This document shows positions 5,393 through 8,158 of a stretch of DNA of 8,158 bases, piece after piece (position 1 is the first letter of the stretch; every line of letters begins with the position of its first letter). Source of the DNA: Limnohabitans sp. (lineage in GTDB: Bacteria > Pseudomonadota > Gammaproteobacteria > Burkholderiales > Burkholderiaceae_C). Where the stretch lies: the NCBI GenBank assembly GCA_021731425.1, contig JAKFXJ010000116.1, positions 1 through 8,158 of the forward strand. The letters are read 5' to 3'. The notes beneath the pieces are model-generated. The model had not been told where the DNA came from. It searched no databases and saw nothing but the letters and a program-made list of their open reading frames with translations. Position numbers and translations under genes: made by a program.

Positions 5393-8158
5393 TCAGTGCG
5401 CCTGCTCCCAATTCGGCCCAAAGCCCACTTCGGCCAGTAAAGGCACTTTCAAATCGGCCACCCCCGCCATGATGCGCGGCACCTCGGTGCGCACCCATTC
5501 GACTTCTGACTCGGGCACTTCAAAAACCAATTCGTCGTGCACCTGCATGATGACCTTGGTGGCCTTGCCTTGTTCGTCGAGCGCCTTTTGCACGGCGACC
5601 ATGCTCAGCTTGATCAAATCCGCTGCTGTGCCTTGCATGGGGGCGTTGATGGCGGCACGCTCGGCCCCGGCGCGGCGCGGGCCGTTGGGGCTGTTGATCT
5701 CGGGCAGCATCAGGCGGCGGCCAAACACGGTCTCGACATAACCCAGCGCCTTGGCCTGCTCGCGGGTGGCGTCCATGTAGTGTTTGACGCCCGCAAAACG
5801 CTCAAAGTAACGGGTGATGTAGTTCTTGGCCGCCGTGTTGTCGATGCCCAAAGCCTTGGCCAGACCGAAGGCGCTCATGCCGTAGATCAGGCCGAAGTTG
5901 ATGGTCTTGGCATAACGGCGCTGCTCACTGCTCACCGTGTCGGGCGTGGCGCCAAACACCTCGGCCGCAGTAGCCTTGTGCACGTCCAGCCCTTCATGAA
6001 AGGCCTTGAGCAAGGCCGCGTCATCGCTCAGGTGCGCCATGATACGCAGCTCGATCTGGCTGTAGTCGGCGCTGGCAATCACGCAGCCTGCGGGGGCCAC
6101 AAAGGCCTCGCGCACCTTGCGGCCTTCGGCGGTGCGCACCGGGATGTTTTGCAAATTGGGCTCGTTGCTCGACAAGCGACCGGTGACGGCCACCGCTTGG
6201 GCGTAATTCGTGTGCACCCGGCCCGTGCGCGGCAAGGCCAGCTGCGCCAGCTTGTCGGTGTAAGTGCCTTTGAGCTTGGCCAGGCTGCGGTGCTCCAGGA
6301 TGCGAGCGGGCAGCGGGTAATCTTCGGCCAGTTTTTCCAGCACCTCTTCGTCGGTGCTGCGGGCTCCGGTGGCGGTTTTCTTGATGACGGGCAGGCCCAA
6401 CTTGTCAAAAAAGATCTCACCCAACTGCTTGGGGCTGGACAGGTTGAAGGGCTGCCCCGCGATTTCGTAAGCCTCGGTTTCAAGCTGCACGATGCGCTCG
6501 CCCAACGCCTGGCTTTGCGCGGCCAAAGTGGGCGCGTCGATCAGCACGCCGTTGCGTTCGATGCGGTAGAGCGATTCGCTGGTAGCGATCTCCAGCTCGT
6601 AGACGTACTTGAGCCCCGCATGCGCCTCGATTTGCGGCCACAAAGCCAGGTGCACGTCCAGGCACTGGTCAGAATCTTCACACGAATAGTGAGCCGCTTT
6701 GTCCACGTCCACCTGCGCAAACGGGATCTGGTGCGCACCCTTGCCGCACAGGTCTTCGTAGGTCACGCCCCGGCGACCCACATGGCGTTCGGCCAAACTG
6801 CTCAGGCCATGCGGCTTGTGCACTTCGAGCACATAGCTTTCCAGCATGGTGTCGTGCGCGTAGCCCTGCACCTCGATGCCGTGGTTGGCAAACACATGTC
6901 GGTCGTATTTGATGTTTTGGCCCAGCTTGTGGCGGGCCGGGTTTTCGAGCCAGGGCTTCAACTTGGCCAGTACATCGGCCAGTGGCAGTTGCTCGGGCGC
7001 ACCCGGGCCGTTGTGGGCCAACGGAATGTAAGCCGCCTCGCCGGGCGTGACGCTCAGCGAGATGCCCACGATCTCGGCACGCATGGCATCCAGAGACGTG
7101 GTTTCGGTGTCTATCGCCGTGAGGGGTGATTGCTCGATGCGGGCGAGCCAAGTGTCGAACGCGGCCCAGTCCAGAACCGTGTCGTATTTCAAATCACCTT
7201 GCACGGCGCTGGCGGCGGTATCCAACACGGGCAGGGCCGGGGTCGGTGCAGCCTCGTCGCCACCAAACAAATCGCCCATGCCCGTGTCTTTGGGCTTAGC
7301 CGCTTTGGCTTTGGCCAAAGGCGCAGGCACGGCCCCACCCAGCGACTGCACCAGCCCCTTGAAGCCGTAGGTCTGGTAAAAATTCAGCAGCTTGTCTTTG
7401 TCCGGCTCGTGCAGGTGCAGGCTGGCCAGCGACGGCAAATCGGGCACCCAACCGGTCAAGTCGCAATCGGTTTTCATGGTCACGAGCGCTCGGCCCTTGG
7501 GCAGCCAGTCCACCGCTTGGCGCAGGTTCTCGCCCGCCACCCCCTTGATGTCGTGGGCGTTTTCCATGAGCTTGTCCAGCGAGCCGTATTCCATCAGCCA
7601 CTTGGCCGCCGTCTTGGGGCCCACCTTGGCCACACCCGGCACGTTGTCCACCGTGTCTCCCACCAAGGTCTGGTAATCGATCATCAGCGACGGTGGCACG
7701 CCAAACTCGGCCGTGACGCCCGCCACGTCACGCACCTTGCCGTTCATCGTGTCGATGATGGTGATGTGCTCGTTCACCAGCTGGCTCAAGTCTTTGTCGC
7801 CGCTGGACACCGTCACGGTGATGCCCTGCTGCGCGGCCACATGGGCCAAGGTGGCGATCACGTCGTCGGCTTCCACCCCCGGCACGTCCAGCACCGTCCA
7901 GCCCATAAGGCGCACCAACTCGTGGATCGGCTCGATCTGCGAGCGCAAATCGTCGGGCATGGGGCTGCGGTTGGCTTTGTACTCAGGGTACAACTCGTCA
8001 CGGAAAGTCGGGCCTTTGGCGTCAAACACGCAGGCCGCGTAAACAGTGGGCACGTCCTTGCGCAGCCGCTCCATCATGTTGATCATGCCGCGAATGGCTC
8101 CGGTGGCGGGGCTCGCCGGGTCGCCCGGCACCGGAGCCATTCGCGGCATGATCAACAT
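5393..8158 (-). CDS. polA: DNA polymerase I, 5' partial with foldback-derived first codons
   Basis: DNA polymerase I fills gaps and removes RNA primers in replication and repair. All three domains are present (numbering from the ATG at 8158). The 5'-nuclease domain (to about 275) has FDAKGPTFRDELYPEYKANR at 45-64, GVEADD at 94-99, SGDKDLSQLV at 119-128 and GDTVDNVPGV at 167-176. The proofreading domain (about 325-510) has D350/E352 (DTET), N415/D419 (NIKYD) and Y491/D495, so it should be active. The polymerase domain has motif A D698 (SADYSQIELR), motif B R748/K751/F755 (RRYAKTINFG) and motif C H874-D875-E876. The C-terminus WEQAH is nearly that of E. coli (WDQAH). A linker at 275-320 is rich in Ala, Pro and Lys. 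The first ten codons come from an inverted copy of downstream polA sequence, so authentic sequence begins near codon 11 (about 8128). The usual N-terminus, about 30 residues with the VDGSSYLYR metal-ligand motif, is missing. Confidence 0.97.
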   Translation of the reverse strand: MLIMPRMAPVPGDPASPATGAIRGMINMMERLRKDVPTVYAACVFDAKGPTFRDELYPEYKANRSPMPDDLRSQIEPIHELVRLMGWTVLDVPGVEADDVIATLAHVAAQQGITVTVSSGDKDLSQLVNEHITIIDTMNGKVRDVAGVTAEFGVPPSLMIDYQTLVGDTVDNVPGVAKVGPKTAAKWLMEYGSLDKLMENAHDIKGVAGENLRQAVDWLPKGRALVTMKTDCDLTGWVPDLPSLASLHLHEPDKDKLLNFYQTYGFKGLVQSLGGAVPAPLAKAKAAKPKDTGMGDLFGGDEAAPTPALPVLDTAASAVQGDLKYDTVLDWAAFDTWLARIEQSPLTAIDTETTSLDAMRAEIVGISLSVTPGEAAYIPLAHNGPGAPEQLPLADVLAKLKPWLENPARHKLGQNIKYDRHVFANHGIEVQGYAHDTMLESYVLEVHKPHGLSSLAERHVGRRGVTYEDLCGKGAHQIPFAQVDVDKAAHYSCEDSDQCLDVHLALWPQIEAHAGLKYVYELEIATSESLYRIERNGVLIDAPTLAAQSQALGERIVQLETEAYEIAGQPFNLSSPKQLGEIFFDKLGLPVIKKTATGARSTDEEVLEKLAEDYPLPARILEHRSLAKLKGTYTDKLAQLALPRTGRVHTNYAQAVAVTGRLSSNEPNLQNIPVRTAEGRKVREAFVAPAGCVIASADYSQIELRIMAHLSDDAALLKAFHEGLDVHKATAAEVFGATPDTVSSEQRRYAKTINFGLIYGMSAFGLAKALGIDNTAAKNYITRYFERFAGVKHYMDATREQAKALGYVETVFGRRLMLPEINSPNGPRRAGAERAAINAPMQGTAADLIKLSMVAVQKALDEQGKATKVIMQVHDELVFEVPESEVEWVRTEVPRIMAGVADLKVPLLAEVGFGPNWEQAH
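8076..8158. repeat. Perfect 30-bp inverted repeat ending exactly at the window edge (probable chimeric foldback)
   Basis: Arm 8076-8105 is the exact reverse complement of arm 8129-8158, with a 23-base spacer (8106-8128). The inner arm encodes conserved polA residues TGAIRGMINM; the outer arm is its antisense and replaces the expected polA upstream sequence. The repeat stops precisely at the last base of the window, as expected for a foldback chimera or assembly-end artefact. Confidence 0.9.

Noticed and set aside
5537..7129. Long + strand open frame (530 codons) antisense to polA
   Set aside because: polA on the other strand has intact motifs throughout this span. The antisense product is rich in Gly, His, Gln, Ala and Val with no domain I recognise, as expected when strong third-position GC bias keeps a mirror frame free of stops.

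Overview
The window looks like a piece of chromosome from a GC-rich betaproteobacterium. Comamonadaceae (Burkholderiales) is the best guess, from the PolA sequence, strong G/C preference at third codon positions and a dense layout of housekeeping and metabolic genes. The taxonomy is inferred from protein resemblance recalled from memory, not from a search. Seven protein genes fill almost the whole window. The longest stretches without coding are about 65 and 90 bases. I see no RNA genes, insertion sequences, prophage genes, CRISPR arrays or toxin-antitoxin modules.

Layout: on the + strand a Rieske oxygenase alpha subunit (cut off by the left edge), a ten-helix EamA/DMT permease and a two-domain rhodanese (mercaptopyruvate-type sulfurtransferase) follow each other with 13- and 15-base gaps and are probably one operon (3-2844). 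Converging on it from the - strand is a ZIP-family metal transporter with a very His-rich loop (2856-3695). Upstream of that, also on the - strand, is an apparently Tat-exported dienelactone-hydrolase-family protein (3761-4657). A compact intrinsic terminator with a UUCG loop separates the two. A 90-base divergent intergenic region leads into a + strand glutathione S-transferase-like protein (4748-5389). That gene converges, with a 3-base gap, on polA, which runs off the right edge (5393-8158, - strand).

How the genes relate: the oxygenase, permease and sulfurtransferase plausibly serve one small metabolic task, but substrate and electron-transfer partners are not visible here. The hydrolase and GST families also occur in aromatic or electrophile metabolism, so a loose degradative or stress theme is possible but unproven. 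PolA has all three domains, with the proofreading and polymerase catalytic residues intact.

The most important irregularity is at the right edge. The last 83 bases form a perfect 30-bp inverted repeat around a 23-base spacer, in which the polA sequence folds back on itself. The first ten apparent codons of polA there are the antisense of codons 19-28, so they are almost certainly a chimeric or assembly foldback, and the true polA N-terminus is missing. I found no convincing novel biological system. The other points of interest are smaller: an unusually long spacer in the Rieske cluster motif, altered metal-site residues in the ZIP protein, almost no room for a ZIP promoter behind the terminator, a GST start with no Shine-Dalgarno, and a 24-bp palindrome inside the sulfurtransferase gene.
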